From: Acidimicrobiaceae bacterium
Lineage (GTDB): Bacteria; Actinomycetota; Acidimicrobiia; Acidimicrobiales; RAAP-2
Direction of reading: 5' to 3'
DNA: 55,511 nt
NCBI GenBank assembly: GCA_027306605.1
Contig: DAHUZK010000080.1
Location: 1-55,511 of the forward strand
Positions 8,414 to 17,659 of this stretch are shown piece by piece (position 1 is the stretch's first letter; the number at the start of each line of letters is the position of its first letter). The notes beneath the pieces are model-generated. The model saw only the letters and a list, made by a program, of their open reading frames with translations. It was not told where the DNA came from and searched no databases. The position numbers and the translations under genes are program-made.

Positions 8414-9459
8414 GGTGCCGCCTCGAGGGACTGGGCGGCCATCTCGAAGAGCCGGCCGATCTGAGCCGGGAACCCCTCCACGCTTCCCTGGTCGCCGGCG
8501 CCGGCGCCGGCCACGTAGCGGGCGAAGACGCCCTGGAGGATGCAGGCCAGCTTCCAGTAGCCGAACGCGACGTAGTAGTCGATGCCCGAGACGTCGAGGT
8601 CGGAGGTGGCGTCGTAGTGCTCGAGCACCTGGGCCCGGGTGGCGAAGCCCGGCGCCGTGGTGGGCGAGCCCCCGAGCACGGCCATGGAGTCGGTGGGGTC
8701 CGCCCAATAGACCATCAGCAACCCGAGGTCGGCCAGCGGGTCGCCCAGTGTGCAGATCTCCCAGTCGAGGATGGCGCGTACCGTGCCGTCGTCGGCCAGC
8801 ACGACGTTGTCCATGCGGTAGTCGCCGTGCACGACCGAGGTCCGCTGCTGTTTGGGGATGCGGTTGGCCAGCTCGTCGCTCACGCGCTGGACCAGGCCGT
8901 CCTGGTCGATCTCGATGCCTTCGACCTGCATCTGGTCGTACTGGCCGCGCCAACGCTTGAGCTGGCGCTCGATGTACCCCTCGTGCCGCCCGAGGTCGCC
9001 CAGCCCGACCGCGTCGGGATCGACGGCGTGCAGCGCGGCGAGCGTGTCGGCCATGTGGTCCCCGACGCGACCTCGTGTCTCCTCGTCGAAGGCGGCTTCC
9101 GCCTGGGCCGCGCTGCGCAGGATGTGACCCTCGACGAACTCCATGACGTAGAAGGGGCGTTCGTTCACCGCCTCGTCCGTGCAGAGGCCGACCGTCACCG
9201 GCACGGGGATCCCCGCCGGGCCGAGGGCGTGCATGAGCCGGTACTCGCGCGACATGTCGTGGGCCGTCGGCAGCACGTGGTGGAGCGGCGGCCGCCGCAG
9301 AGCCCACGCCCGTCCCGCGGCGTCGTCCACGCGGAAGGTCAGGTTCGAGCGGCCGCCGGCGATCAGGGAGAAGGTCAGGGGAGGTCGGATCTCGGGGATG
9401 TGGTCGACCATCCAGTCGGTGACCTGGGCCTGGTTGATGCCCACCGGCGTCTCTGGCAC
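8410..9459 (-). CDS. phosphotransferase family protein (aminoglycoside phosphotransferase fold)
   Basis: A 349-residue kinase-fold protein starting at a GTG at 9459. The glycine-rich LIAGGRSNLTFRV loop, the catalytic HGDYRMDN motif and the metal-binding ILDWE motif (DWEICTLGDPLADLG) are all present. This is the pattern of the ACAD10-like branch often found with acyl-CoA enzymes in actinobacteria rather than of drug-resistance kinases. It is first in a minus-strand unit with the PAC2 and F420-oxidoreductase genes. A TAGCGT box eight bases before the GTG suggests a leaderless message. The phosphorylated substrate is unknown. Confidence 0.88.
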   Translation of the reverse strand: MPETPVGINQAQVTDWMVDHIPEIRPPLTFSLIAGGRSNLTFRVDDAAGRAWALRRPPLHHVLPTAHDMSREYRLMHALGPAGIPVPVTVGLCTDEAVNERPFYVMEFVEGHILRSAAQAEAAFDEETRGRVGDHMADTLAALHAVDPDAVGLGDLGRHEGYIERQLKRWRGQYDQMQVEGIEIDQDGLVQRVSDELANRIPKQQRTSVVHGDYRMDNVVLADDGTVRAILDWEICTLGDPLADLGLLMVYWADPTDSMAVLGGSPTTAPGFATRAQVLEHYDATSDLDVSGIDYYVAFGYWKLACILQGVFARYVAGAGAGDQGSVEGFPAQIGRLFEMAAQSLEAAP

Positions 9460-9467
9460 GTCGACCG

Positions 9468-9473
9468 ACGCTA
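9468..9473 (-). promoter_or_regulatory. -10 box of the phosphotransferase gene, likely leaderless
   Basis: On the minus strand TAGCGT ends eight bases before the GTG at 9459. It is divergent from the matching TAGCGT of the thioredoxin gene at 9512-9517, so this 65-base gap holds two back-to-back promoters of the same type. Confidence 0.5.
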
Positions 9474-9511
9474 ATCGGTGTGGTCCCAGCCTGCGTGACG
9501 CCCGCAGCCGG

Positions 9512-9517
9512 TAGCGT
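9512..9517 (+). promoter_or_regulatory. -10 box of the thioredoxin-domain gene
   Basis: TAGCGT ends seven bases before the ATG at 9525. A GGAG lies between them, so either leaderless or very short-leader translation is possible. Confidence 0.5.
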
Positions 9518-9524
9518 CGGAGCG

Positions 9525-10238
9525 ATGGACGTCACAGACCAGACATTCCAGGCCGACGTGCTGGAGCGCAGCATGACCGTCCCGGTCGTCGTCGACCTGT
9601 GGGCGCCGTGGTGCGGGCCCTGCCGGACCCTGGGCCCGATCCTCGAGAAGGTCGTCGCCCAGACCGGGGGCACGGTCGAGTTGGCCAAGGTCAACGTGGA
9701 CGAGAACCCGAGGATCGCCCAGCAGTTCCAGGCACAGTCGATCCCCGCCGTCTACGCCGTCAGCGGCGGCAAGGTGGTGGACGGTTTCATCGGCGCGCTG
9801 CCCGAGGCCCAGGTGGCCGAGTTCGTGCGGCGGCTGGCCCCGCCACCGAGCGAGGCCGACCAGCTGGCGGCGGCGGGCGACGAGGCCTCGCTGCGCAAGG
9901 CGCTCGAGCTCGAACCGGACCACCCGGCCGCCATCGAGAGCCTGGCCAGGCTCTTGATCGGGCAGGGCGACGGCGCCGGCGCGTTGGCGCTCCTCCAGCG
10001 GGTGCCCGAGACCGAGACCGGTCGCACGTTGGCCGCCCAGGCGCGTCTGCTCGAGGCCGGTGTCGACGTGACCGGTACCGACCGCGGCGACATGGAGGCC
10101 AAGCTCGACGAGCTGCTCGAACGCGTGCGCGACGACGACTCGGCCCGCCAGGAGTTCGTCGACCTCCTCGAGGCGATGGGTGCGGACGATCCGCGCACCA
10201 ACGAGTACCGGCGGGCGCTGTCGGCGCGGCTCTTCTGA
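9525..10238 (+). CDS. thioredoxin-domain protein with TPR-like tail (CnoX/YbbN type)
   Basis: The 237-residue product opens with a thioredoxin domain (VVVDLWAPWCGPCRTLGPIL, active site WCGPC, near residues 20-40; cis-Pro loop SIPAVYAV). It continues into a helical tail with tetratricopeptide-like repeats such as LELEPDHPAAIESLARLL and the closing LLEAMGADDPRTNEYRRALSARLF. That order matches the CnoX/YbbN co-chaperones, which protect proteins from oxidation and hand them to chaperones in the cytoplasm. The stop overlaps a short duplicated junction leading into folP, so it is the first gene of a trx-folP-holA unit. Confidence 0.9.
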   Translation: MDVTDQTFQADVLERSMTVPVVVDLWAPWCGPCRTLGPILEKVVAQTGGTVELAKVNVDENPRIAQQFQAQSIPAVYAVSGGKVVDGFIGALPEAQVAEFVRRLAPPPSEADQLAAAGDEASLRKALELEPDHPAAIESLARLLIGQGDGAGALALLQRVPETETGRTLAAQARLLEAGVDVTGTDRGDMEAKLDELLERVRDDDSARQEFVDLLEAMGADDPRTNEYRRALSARLF

Positions 10239-10273
10239 TGCAACAGGCTCCGGTCTGATGCAGCAGGCTCCGG
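10234..10273 (+). repeat. 20-bp tandem duplication forming a stop-start relay mini-ORF
   Basis: Two copies of a 20-bp unit (10234-10253 and 10254-10273) differ at one base. Copy one contains the thioredoxin stop TGA (10236-10238) overlapping an ATG (10238-10240). That ATG opens a six-codon frame, MQQAPV, whose TGA (10256-10258) overlaps the folP ATG (10258-10260). The duplication therefore inserts a mini-cistron while preserving TGATG coupling at both ends. Confidence 0.8.
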
Positions 10274-11118
10274 CCGCCGACGTGGCGCCGGTGCTCCATC
10301 TGGGGGGGCGCCGCTACGACCTGACCCATCGCGCCCTGGTGATGGGGATCCTCAACCGCACGCCGGACTCCTTCTTCGACAAGGGCGCCACGTTCGCCCT
10401 GGACAAGCTCTACGCCCGGGCGGAGCAGCTGGTGGCCGACGGCGCCGACATCCTCGACGTCGGAGGCGTCAAGGCCGGGCCGGGCCCCGAGGTGACCGAG
10501 ACCGAGGAGCTCGAGCGCGTCGTGCCGGTGGTCTCGGGTCTGACCGCCCGCTTCGACGCGCCCGTCTCCATCGACACCTGGCGCGCCTCGGTGGCCCGTG
10601 CCTGCTACGCCGAGGGGGCGGTCATGGGCAACGACATCAGCGGGCTGGGCGATCCCGAGTACGCGCCGGCGGCGGCCGCCCACGGCGCGGCGGTGGTGAT
10701 CACCCACATCCGGCTCCGGCCCCGGGTGGCCGACCCCGACCCGCACTACGAGGACGTCGTGCGCGACGTCTCGCACTTCTTGCTCGAACGTGCCGCCCAG
10801 GCCCGCGGTGCGGGCGTCCCGCCGGAGCAGATCGTGCTCGACGCCGGTCTCGACCTCGGGAAGACGGCGGAGCAGTCGCTGACGTTGCTGCGCGCCACGC
10901 CCGACCTGGCCTCGCTCGGTCACCCACTCCTCCTCTCCGCGTCCAACAAGACGTTCCTCGGCAAGGTGCTCGATCTGGAGCTCACCGAGCGGCGCGCGGC
11001 TTCCATCGGCGCGGCGGCCCTCGGGATCGCCTGGGGCTGCCGTCTCGTCCGGGTGCACGACGTCGAGGGCACGCGCCGGGCTCGCGACGTGCTGGCCGCG
11101 GTGAGCGAGGCGGCGTGA
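10258..11118 (+). CDS. folP: dihydropteroate synthase
   Basis: This 286-residue enzyme condenses p-aminobenzoate with the pterin pyrophosphate in folate synthesis. The family signatures are clear: MGILNRTPDSFFDKG, the pterin-binding segment ADILDVGGVKAGPG (G-V-x-A instead of the usual G-x-E/S, seen in the actinobacterial second-type DHPS branch), PVSIDTWR, GNDISGL, DAGLDLGKT and a closing RVHDVEGTRRARDVL. Because the loops differ slightly from classical FolP, a DHPS-like paralogue role is possible. The start at 10258 is coupled to the upstream mini-ORF and the stop begins a second relay into holA. Confidence 0.88.
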   Translation: MQQAPAADVAPVLHLGGRRYDLTHRALVMGILNRTPDSFFDKGATFALDKLYARAEQLVADGADILDVGGVKAGPGPEVTETEELERVVPVVSGLTARFDAPVSIDTWRASVARACYAEGAVMGNDISGLGDPEYAPAAAAHGAAVVITHIRLRPRVADPDPHYEDVVRDVSHFLLERAAQARGAGVPPEQIVLDAGLDLGKTAEQSLTLLRATPDLASLGHPLLLSASNKTFLGKVLDLELTERRAASIGAAALGIAWGCRLVRVHDVEGTRRARDVLAAVSEAA

Positions 11119-11150
11119 GCGGGGTGGCGTGAGCGGGGTGGCGTGAGCGG
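11115..11150 (+). repeat. 14-bp tandem repeat forming a double stop-start relay
   Basis: The unit GTGAGCGGGGTGGC occurs at 11115-11128 and 11129-11142, and a partial third copy starts at 11143. The folP stop (11116-11118) lies inside the first GTGA. Each full copy encodes the five-codon frame VSGVA, whose TGA overlaps the GTG of the next copy, and the third GTG (11143) is the holA start. The three GTGs are in three different frames. Confidence 0.85.
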
Positions 11151-12216
11151 CGGGGCGCGGACGGCGTCGGCCTATCTCGTCAAGGGCGACGATGTCTCGC
11201 TGGTGGCGCAGGAGGTGCGCACGCTCCTCGATGACCTGGTGGGCCGGCGCGACCACGCCCTGGTGGTCGAGGAGGTCGGTGGAGGGCCCGGCGACGAGCT
11301 CGACGTGGGTGCCGTCGTCGATGCCTGCCTGACGCCGCCGTTCCTGGTCGACCGCCGCGTCGTCGTGGTTCGCGACGCCGGCCGGCTGGTCACGGCCGAG
11401 GTGCCCCGGCTCGTCGACGTGGTGCAGTCCTCGCTGCCGTCCACGTTCCTCGTGCTCGTCGCCGGCGGCGGGGTCGTGCCTGCCCCGCTCGTCAAGGCCG
11501 TGAGCGCCTCGGGTCGGATCATCGACGTCACCACGAGCAAGGCGGGGGACCGCAAGGCCTGGCTGCACGAGCACCTGCGCGGTGCGCCGGTGAAGCTGGA
11601 GCCCGCGGCCGCCGACATGCTGGGGCGCCACGTCGGAGAGGACCTGGGCCGGGTCGAGGGGCTGCTCGGCGCGCTCAGTGCGGCGTACGGGGAGGGGGCG
11701 CGTGTCAGTGCCGAGGACCTGAAGCCGTATCTCGGCGAGGCCGGCACCGTCCCCCGCTACGAGCTCACCGACGCCATCGACAACGGCGACGCCGGACGTG
11801 CGCTGGTGGTGCTCCACCGGATGCTCGATGCCGGTGGCCTGGCGCCCATGCAGATCATGGCCACGCTGCACGGCCACTTCGCCAACATGCTGGCGCTCGA
11901 CGGTGACGACGTGGCGGGCGAGCGTGACGCCGCCGCCATCCTCGGTACGGCGCCCTTCGTGGCGAAGAAGGCGCTCGAACAGACCCGCCGCCTGGGGAGT
12001 GCTCGCATCGCCGAGGCCATCAACCTGCTCGCCACCGCCGACCTCGACGTCCGCGGCGTGAGCGGGCTCGAAGCCGAGATCGTCCTCGAGATCCTGGTGG
12101 CCCGGCTCGCCCGCCAGACCCGGCCGGCCCGCCAGACCCGGCCGGCCCCCAGACCCGGTCGGCCCCGTCAGACCCGGCCGGGCCGCCGGAACAGCGCCGG
12201 AGCGGAGGCCGGGTAG
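11143..12216 (+). CDS. holA: DNA polymerase III delta subunit (clamp-loader)
   Basis: A 357-residue HolA-type protein that, with tau/gamma and delta', loads the beta clamp. The N-terminal domain shows AYLVKGDDVSLVAQEVRTLL and the strand PPFLVDRRVVVVRDAG. A middle domain follows, and then the conserved helical collar with VPRYELTDAIDNGDAGRAL, LHRMLDAGGLAPMQIMATL and LEAEIVLEILVARLA. After the last helix comes a low-complexity basic tail made of repeats of RQTRPA-like units (about 12115-12190), probably unstructured and recently expanded. holA next to rpsT is a common bacterial arrangement. Confidence 0.92.
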   Translation: MSGGARTASAYLVKGDDVSLVAQEVRTLLDDLVGRRDHALVVEEVGGGPGDELDVGAVVDACLTPPFLVDRRVVVVRDAGRLVTAEVPRLVDVVQSSLPSTFLVLVAGGGVVPAPLVKAVSASGRIIDVTTSKAGDRKAWLHEHLRGAPVKLEPAAADMLGRHVGEDLGRVEGLLGALSAAYGEGARVSAEDLKPYLGEAGTVPRYELTDAIDNGDAGRALVVLHRMLDAGGLAPMQIMATLHGHFANMLALDGDDVAGERDAAAILGTAPFVAKKALEQTRRLGSARIAEAINLLATADLDVRGVSGLEAEIVLEILVARLARQTRPARQTRPAPRPGRPRQTRPGRRNSAGAEAG

Positions 12217-12244
12217 GGCCGTCGCGAGGCCCCGGTCGCGCAGG

Positions 12245-12712
12245 TCACCTGACTTCGCCGGCCCGGGGGATCGGGCTCGAGAACCACCAGCGGTGGTTCT
12301 CGAGGTCCCGGGTGCCGTACTCGCGCACACCGTAGGCCTGGTCCGTCGGGGGACGATCGATCGGCGCGCCTGCTGCCTCGGCACGAGCGAAGTGCACATC
12401 GACGTCGGGCACGATCACCTCGAGGCCGCCGTGTGCGGCGGGTGCGCCCTTGGGCGACGCCATCTCGGACTCGGGCGCGACGCGGTGCAGCCAGACGGCG
12501 GCATCACCCATCCGGACCTCGCCGTGGACCACTGTTCCCGTGTCGTCCCGAGAGAGGCCACCGGAAGTGAACCCGAAAGCCGAGACGAGGAAGTCGTGAC
12601 CCGCTTCGATGTCGTCGTAGACGATCACAGGGACGATCACGGGGACGATCACGGGACGGTCGATGCCCGACGCGTCCGCGTCGGGCGTGTGGGTGTTCTC
12701 GGTGCTGGTCAT
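12245..12712 (-). CDS. glyoxalase/VOC-fold protein
   Basis: About 155 residues from the ATG at 12712; a GTG at 12718 overlapping the regulator's stop is an equal alternative. The protein is a single vicinal-oxygen-chelate module with DIEAGHDFLVSAFGF, GDAAVWLHRVAPES, GGLEVIVPDVDVHFARAEAAGA and the closing YGTRDLENHRWWFSSPI. It resembles the PhnB/glyoxalase-like branch. Three 12-bp repeats near 12620-12660 give a PVIVPVIVPVIV run in the first strand. It is translated after, and overlaps, the AraC-type regulator gene, so the two probably form one regulatory unit. The substrate is unknown. Confidence 0.85.
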   Translation of the reverse strand: MTSTENTHTPDADASGIDRPVIVPVIVPVIVYDDIEAGHDFLVSAFGFTSGGLSRDDTGTVVHGEVRMGDAAVWLHRVAPESEMASPKGAPAAHGGLEVIVPDVDVHFARAEAAGAPIDRPPTDQAYGVREYGTRDLENHRWWFSSPIPRAGEVR

Positions 12713-12714
12713 GG

Positions 12715-13599
12715 TCACCACGCTGCGGGACGCGTGGCCTCGTCGTCTTGGACAAAGCTGACCTCGGGAACGAGCGCACCGGCGGCGTAGGCGCCCGGCG
12801 TCGTCCCGGCCAGGGCGACGAAGTCGCGCGTCAGGTGGGACTGGTCGTAGTAGCCCGCCACCGCCGCCGTCTCGGCGAGCGAGAGGCAGCGGCCCTTCCC
12901 GGCACGCAGGAGGGAGGCCGCATGCTCGAAGCGGAGCAGCCGGGCATACGCCTTCGGCGACACGCCGAGCTGGCGGCGGAAGCGCTCCGTGACGTGGCGC
13001 CGGCTCCAGCCCGTCTCGTCCATCAGCGGCTCCACGCGCGGCCGGCCCTTCGAGGCCAGGAGCTGACGGTGCAACCAGGCCACCTCGGGGGACAGGTGGC
13101 GGGGACGAACGGTGGCGAGGGCATCGTCGAGCATTTCGAGGCGCGCTCCCCACGACGGCATCTCGGCCAGGCGCTCGACGAGCCGGTCCCCACGGGCGCC
13201 CAGCGCCTCGTCGAGGGGCACCACCGCGTCGCTGAGATCCTCGACGTCGCCGAAGAGACCACGCGCGCCCGCCGGTGTCAGCTCGACCTGGACGCCGAGC
13301 TGATGGCCTCCCACGCCAGTCACGCTGGGACGGGACTGGTTGCCCACCACGAACGCCCCCATGATGCGGGCAGGGCTGCCGGCGTCGCGCTCGTACACCA
13401 CCATGGGGTCGCCGACGGCCATGATGAGGGCGACGCCGGGCCGGGCCGTCTCGGGGCGGAGGAATTCCTGCCGGGTCCACTCCTCGTAGCCGACGTAATC
13501 CCGGACGACGCCGCGGTTGACCGGCCGAGGGGCGCGCTGGGCGGTCTCGTGCACGCCCCGCCCGGATTCTTGGCGGGTGAGGACGATTCCGTCCGCCAT
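12715..13599 (-). CDS. AraC-family transcriptional regulator
   Basis: The protein has 294 residues. The C-terminal third carries the double helix-turn-helix of the AraC family: SRRHVTERFRRQLGVSPKAYARLLRFEHA and then LSLAETAAVAGYYDQSHLTRDFVALAGTTPG, ending soon after. The N-terminal part (about residues 30-190) is the sensor domain of the DUF6597-like type rather than a cupin sugar-binder I can name. It is followed by a VOC-fold gene with overlapping stop and start, a pairing often seen for regulators of small-molecule detoxification; the ligand is unknown. Confidence 0.9.
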   Translation of the reverse strand: MADGIVLTRQESGRGVHETAQRAPRPVNRGVVRDYVGYEEWTRQEFLRPETARPGVALIMAVGDPMVVYERDAGSPARIMGAFVVGNQSRPSVTGVGGHQLGVQVELTPAGARGLFGDVEDLSDAVVPLDEALGARGDRLVERLAEMPSWGARLEMLDDALATVRPRHLSPEVAWLHRQLLASKGRPRVEPLMDETGWSRRHVTERFRRQLGVSPKAYARLLRFEHAASLLRAGKGRCLSLAETAAVAGYYDQSHLTRDFVALAGTTPGAYAAGALVPEVSFVQDDEATRPAAW

Positions 13600-13656
13600 G
13601 GGCCCAGCTTCTCACGCTCGGGGGCGGCCCGAGCACCCCGGTGCTGGACTGGCGCC

Positions 13657-14166
13657 ATGCTCGAAACATCCGAGGAGCTCGACGCACTCCAGGAACTGCT
13701 CGACGCATCGATGGCCACGGCCGGACCCCATGCGCGCGACGTCATCGGTGAGGGGAGGCGGCTCGATGCTCGCCAGCTGACCGGGCGGCTCCACGGCATG
13801 CAGCTCCTCGTGCTCGCCACGGTGACGGCGGACGGGCGTCCGCTCACGGCGCCGGTCGACGGGTACTTCCTCCACGGCACGTTCTGGTTCAGCCTCGCCA
13901 CCGATGCCGTCCGGTCCCGCCACCTGGCAGTGCGGCCGCAGGTCAGCGCCACCCATCTGCCGGGTGAGTCGCTGGCGGTCACCGTGCACGGGAAGGCGGA
14001 GCTCTTCGAGCTCGGCACGCCCGCCGGCGCCGAGCTGCGCCAGGCCATGCTCGACCACTACCTCCCGAGACAGGGGCCCTCGTTCGGCGAGTGGATGGAG
14101 AGCGTGCAGGCGATCGGGGCGCGCATCGTTCCCGAGAAGATGTTGACCTTCCACCTGGAAGGCTGA
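13657..14166 (+). CDS. pyridoxamine 5'-phosphate oxidase-like (split-barrel) protein
   Basis: The 169-residue product has the split-barrel FMN/F420-binding pattern: LLVLATVTADGRPLTAPVDG, YFLHGTFWFSLATDAVRSRHL, QVSATHLPGESLAVTVHGKAEL, then a C-terminal helix and KMLTFHLEG. The ATG at 13657 has no strong ribosome site. In actinobacteria this fold is used with FMN, F420 or haem, so the cofactor is undecided. The gene stands alone, divergent from the AraC gene and convergent with rpsT. Confidence 0.8.
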   Translation: MLETSEELDALQELLDASMATAGPHARDVIGEGRRLDARQLTGRLHGMQLLVLATVTADGRPLTAPVDGYFLHGTFWFSLATDAVRSRHLAVRPQVSATHLPGESLAVTVHGKAELFELGTPAGAELRQAMLDHYLPRQGPSFGEWMESVQAIGARIVPEKMLTFHLEG

Positions 14167-14213
14167 AGGCGGCCGGGTCCCCGGAACGCTGAAGGCGGCC
14201 GGGTCCCCGGAGG
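14162..14213. repeat. 26-bp tandem duplication after the split-barrel gene
   Basis: Two copies of a 26-bp unit (14162-14187 and 14188-14213), identical except at the end, lie across the stop codon of the upstream gene. Each copy carries a GC-rich partial palindrome. No gene starts in it. It may be recent slippage, possibly within a weak terminator shared with rpsT. Confidence 0.7.
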
Positions 14214-14234
14214 CCGAGAGGTGCCGGGCGCCGC

Positions 14235-14507
14235 CTATTCGGCGGCGGCCTCGATGGCGTTGATGCGCCGCACCAGGCGGGACTTGTGGTTGGCCGCCGC
14301 GTTCTTGTGGATCACGCCCTGGGCGGCGGCCTTGTCGATCCGCTTCACCGCGATCCGCAGCAGCTCGGCCGCGTCGTCGCTGCCGCTCTCTGCAGCCGCC
14401 ACGGCCGTCTTGGCACGCGTGCGCATCTCGGCCCGCACCGACTTGTTGCGCAGCCGGCGCCTCTCGTTCTGGCGGTTGCGCTTGATCTGGCTCTTGATGT
14501 TGGCCAC
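14235..14507 (-). CDS. rpsT: 30S ribosomal protein S20
   Basis: A 90-residue basic protein starting at a GTG (14507) with GAGGA about nine bases upstream. It has the full S20 pattern: MANIKSQIKRNRQNERRR, a central helix RTRAKTAVAAAE and the closing VIHKNAAANHKSRLVRRINA. It binds 16S rRNA early in 30S assembly. It is divergent from lepA. A leader of about 60 bases separates the start from the best -10 box, which leaves room for the translational autocontrol known for S20. Confidence 0.98.
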   Translation of the reverse strand: MANIKSQIKRNRQNERRRLRNKSVRAEMRTRAKTAVAAAESGSDDAAELLRIAVKRIDKAAAQGVIHKNAAANHKSRLVRRINAIEAAAE

Positions 14508-14576
14508 GTGTGTCGGTCCTCGGGGTTCGGAGAAGGGGTCCGGCGGGAGCGCGTGGCCCCACCGGTGCGGGGGTCA

Positions 14577-14582
14577 ACTGTA
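14577..14582 (-). promoter_or_regulatory. candidate -10 box of rpsT
   Basis: On the minus strand TACAGT lies about 70 bases before the rpsT start, implying a leader of around 60 bases. No matching -35 box is obvious. Confidence 0.4.
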
Positions 14583-14682
14583 GCAGGTGGCGGCCACGAT
14601 CCCGCAGGCGGACCCGGGGCCGCGCGGCGAGAACGACGCGCAACGGCCCAGGCCAGGCGATCGGGGACGGGGACCGGACCGG

Positions 14683-14688
14683 TACGAT
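14683..14688 (+). promoter_or_regulatory. -10 box of lepA, likely leaderless
   Basis: TACGAT ends nine bases before the GTG at 14698, which has no ribosome site before it. Confidence 0.5.
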
Positions 14689-14697
14689 CGACGGACC

Positions 14698-16515
<1,818 letters not shown>

Positions 16516-16553
16516 CCCTCCCGGAGACCGAGGACCGACCCTCCCGGAAACAT

Positions 16554-16580
16554 CTGGCACTCGGTAGACTTGAGTGCCAG
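16554..16580. promoter_or_regulatory. CIRCE operator of the hrcA-dnaJ operon
   Basis: A perfect inverted repeat, CTGGCACTC, nine bases, GAGTGCCAG, matches the HrcA-binding CIRCE element except for its outermost bases. The spacer contains TAGACT (16565-16570), a likely -10 box, so bound HrcA would cover the promoter. The hrcA ATG follows nine bases later with AGGGG as ribosome site. Confidence 0.92.
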
Positions 16581-16588
16581 GGGATGCC

Positions 16589-17659
16589 ATGACACCGAAC
16601 GCCGACGACGCCGCCGCACCCGATGCCGGGGAGGACCGCGCCCTCAACCCGCGGCGGGCGGCCATCCTCGAGGCCGTGGTGACCGAGTACATCGACACCG
16701 CCGAGCCGGTCGGGTCCTCGCACGTCGCCAATGCACCCGGGATCCAGGTCTCCTCGGCGACCGTGCGCTCGGAGATGGTGGCCCTCGAGCGCGAGGGCTA
16801 TCTGACGCAGCCGCACACGAGCGCCGGTCGCATCCCCACCGACAAGGGCTACCGGTTCTTCGTCGACCATCTCGCCTCACCCGGCGTGCTCGGCCCGGGC
16901 CAGCGCCGGCGCGTCACCCAGTTCTTCGATCAGGTCCACGGCGAGATGGAGACCGTGCTCGAGCGGGCCACCGGCCTGCTCTCCGAGCTGACCTCCTACG
17001 CCTCCGTCGTGGTGGGTCCTTCACACGAGTCGTCCACCATCCGCTCGGTGCAGCTGGTGGGGCTCTCGTCCGCGCACGCTCTGCTCGTGGTCGTCCTGTC
17101 CGACGGCGCCGTGGAGAAGCGGACCATCGAGCTTGTCGAGGGCACCGACGAGGACACGCTGGCCCGGGCGGGCGCGTTCATCGGGACGCAGTTGGTGGGG
17201 CGCACGCTCTCGGAGCCATGGTCGGTGCCACCCAGCGGCTCACCGGCGATCGATGCCCTCGTCCGCAGCGCCGGCGCCGCCTTCGACGACCTCGAAGGAG
17301 CCATGGACGCCGACAAGGTCTTCGTCGGAGGGCCGGCACGCCTCGCCGAGTCGTTCGACGCCGTGGAGACCGTCCGCTCCGTGCTGGCCATCTTGGAGCA
17401 GCAGCTGGTCGTGGTGACGCTGCTGCGTGACGTCCTCGACCGGGGGCTCTCGGTCGCCATCGGCATGGAGCACGGCTACGAGCCGCTGTCGTCGTGTGCG
17501 GTGGTGGTGGCGCCGGTTTCCATCGACGGCCAGGACCTCGGAGCGGTCGGCCTCCTCGGGCCGACGCGTATGGACTACCCGCACGCCATGGCCGCCGCCC
17601 ACGTCGTGGGCGAGCGGCTGGGCCAGCGCATCGTCGGGGGGCACGATGGCGGTCACTGA
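16589..17659 (+). CDS. hrcA: heat-inducible transcription repressor HrcA
   Basis: A 356-residue repressor from the ATG at 16589. The winged-helix part includes RRAAILEAVVTEYIDTAEPVGS and VSSATVRSEMVALEREGYL, and HTSAGRIPTDKGYRFFVDHL closes the DNA-binding domain. The inserted dimerisation domain and C-terminal core (LGPTRMDYPHAMAAAHVVGE) follow. HrcA represses its own operon by binding CIRCE and is kept active by GroEL. A near-perfect CIRCE lies just upstream. The gene overlaps dnaJ by 14 bases. Confidence 0.97.
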   Translation: MTPNADDAAAPDAGEDRALNPRRAAILEAVVTEYIDTAEPVGSSHVANAPGIQVSSATVRSEMVALEREGYLTQPHTSAGRIPTDKGYRFFVDHLASPGVLGPGQRRRVTQFFDQVHGEMETVLERATGLLSELTSYASVVVGPSHESSTIRSVQLVGLSSAHALLVVVLSDGAVEKRTIELVEGTDEDTLARAGAFIGTQLVGRTLSEPWSVPPSGSPAIDALVRSAGAAFDDLEGAMDADKVFVGGPARLAESFDAVETVRSVLAILEQQLVVVTLLRDVLDRGLSVAIGMEHGYEPLSSCAVVVAPVSIDGQDLGAVGLLGPTRMDYPHAMAAAHVVGERLGQRIVGGHDGGH

